Source: an uncultured Eubacteriales bacterium | Lineage (GTDB): Bacteria; Bacillota_A; Clostridia; Lachnospirales; Cellulosilyticaceae | DNA: 8,235 nt | Assembly (NCBI GenBank): GCA_900556665.1 | Contig: USPX01000081.1 | Span: forward strand, 1 to 8,235 | Direction of reading: 5' to 3' | In this document: positions 7,945 through 8,235 of the stretch, piece after piece | How the letters are laid out: every line of letters starts with the position of its first letter | How positions within the stretch are numbered: the first letter of the stretch is position 1 | The notes under the pieces: generated by a model | What the model saw: the letters and a program-made list of their open reading frames with translations, nothing else | Told to the model about the DNA's origin: nothing | Databases searched by the model: none | Program-made: the position numbers and the translations under genes

Positions 7945-8235
7945 TTATTGATTGGCTTTAATTTTATTAATAAGCCCATTTGCTTTAATAATTTCTTGCA
8001 TGAAAGGTGGGAATGGTTGCGCTTTATATGTCTCACCTTTTGTTACATTTGTAATTACACCTGTATCAAAGTTAACTTCTACTTCATCACCTTTTTGAAT
8101 ACCTTCTGCTGCTGCTTCACATTCTAAGATTGGAAGTCCAATATTAATTGCATTTCTGTAAAAAATTCTTGCAAATGTGGATGCTATAACACAACTAATT
8201 CCACTTTCTTTTATTGCTATTGGTGCATGCTCTCT
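7945..8235 (-). CDS. leuD: 3-isopropylmalate dehydratase small subunit, C-terminal part (5' end outside the window)
   Basis: The minus-strand frame is open from the window edge to a TAA at 7945-7947 and gives 96 residues. It begins [18 protein letters not shown], the conserved continuation of the small-subunit GSSREHAP substrate loop. [15 protein letters not shown] follows, the aconitase-superfamily swivel-domain signature. LeuD pairs with the iron-sulfur subunit LeuC to isomerise 2-isopropylmalate to 3-isopropylmalate in leucine synthesis. The short tail after the signature (ending NKIKANQ) suggests the compact small subunit of about 160-170 residues, so roughly 65-70 N-terminal residues would lie outside. 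A homoaconitase-type small subunit is an alternative on sequence alone, but the adjacent leuB makes the leucine role much more likely. It lies 29 nt before leuB in the same operon. Confidence 0.95.
   Translation of the reverse strand, partial: REHAPIAIKESGISCVIASTFARIFYRNAINIGLPILECEAAAEGIQKGDEVEVNFDTGVITNVTKGETYKAQPFPPFMQEIIKANGLINKIKANQ

Noticed and set aside
7916..8235. Possible T-box, leucine leader or other attenuator for the operon
   Set aside because: The right edge of the window is still coding (leuD), and the 29-nt leuD-leuB gap is too short for a riboswitch. Any leader must lie upstream, outside the window.
1..8235. CRISPR array, insertion sequence, tRNA/rRNA, phage or toxin-antitoxin module
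   Set aside because: No direct-repeat array, transposase motif, structural RNA pattern or small paired genes were seen. All intergenic gaps are 160 bases or less and are explained by promoters and terminators.

Overview
The window is AT-rich, low-GC DNA and all seven genes lie on the minus strand. Codon use, strong purine-rich ribosome binding sites, a textbook housekeeping promoter and hairpin/T-run terminators suggest a clostridial member of the Bacillota (perhaps Lachnospirales, possibly near Cellulosilyticum). The taxon is inferred from general impression, not from a marker gene.

The right two thirds (about 2854-8235) is the 3' part of a branched-chain amino acid biosynthesis operon. In transcription order, from high to low coordinates, it reads leuD (5' end beyond the window), leuB, a GNAT acetyltransferase, ilvD and ilvB, then a strong intrinsic terminator. 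Gaps between these genes are 17-31 nt and each internal gene has its own ribosome binding site, so co-transcription is very likely. LeuD and LeuB act in the leucine branch. IlvB and IlvD make the 2-keto acid precursors shared by valine, leucine and isoleucine. No acetolactate synthase small subunit (ilvN/ilvH), no leuA or leuC, and no operon leader are present in the window. The acetyltransferase is the one operon member with no known place in the pathway.

The left third holds two single-gene units. One is a methyl-accepting chemotaxis-type receptor (1271-2749) with six predicted membrane helices and no HAMP or extracellular ligand domain. It has its own sigma-A-like promoter and its own terminator. 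The other is an ADP-ribosylglycohydrolase-family protein (51-1133) that ends in a hairpin terminator at the window edge. This hydrolase keeps the N-terminal TDD metal motif, but its C-terminal metal motif is changed (Gly where an Asp is usual, Ile-Val after the remaining Asp). That is the most unusual coding observation here.

No intergenic stretch exceeds 160 bases. I saw no RNA gene, mobile element, CRISPR array or phage gene. Apart from the points listed as findings this is an ordinary chromosomal region, and I do not see evidence for a new multi-gene system.
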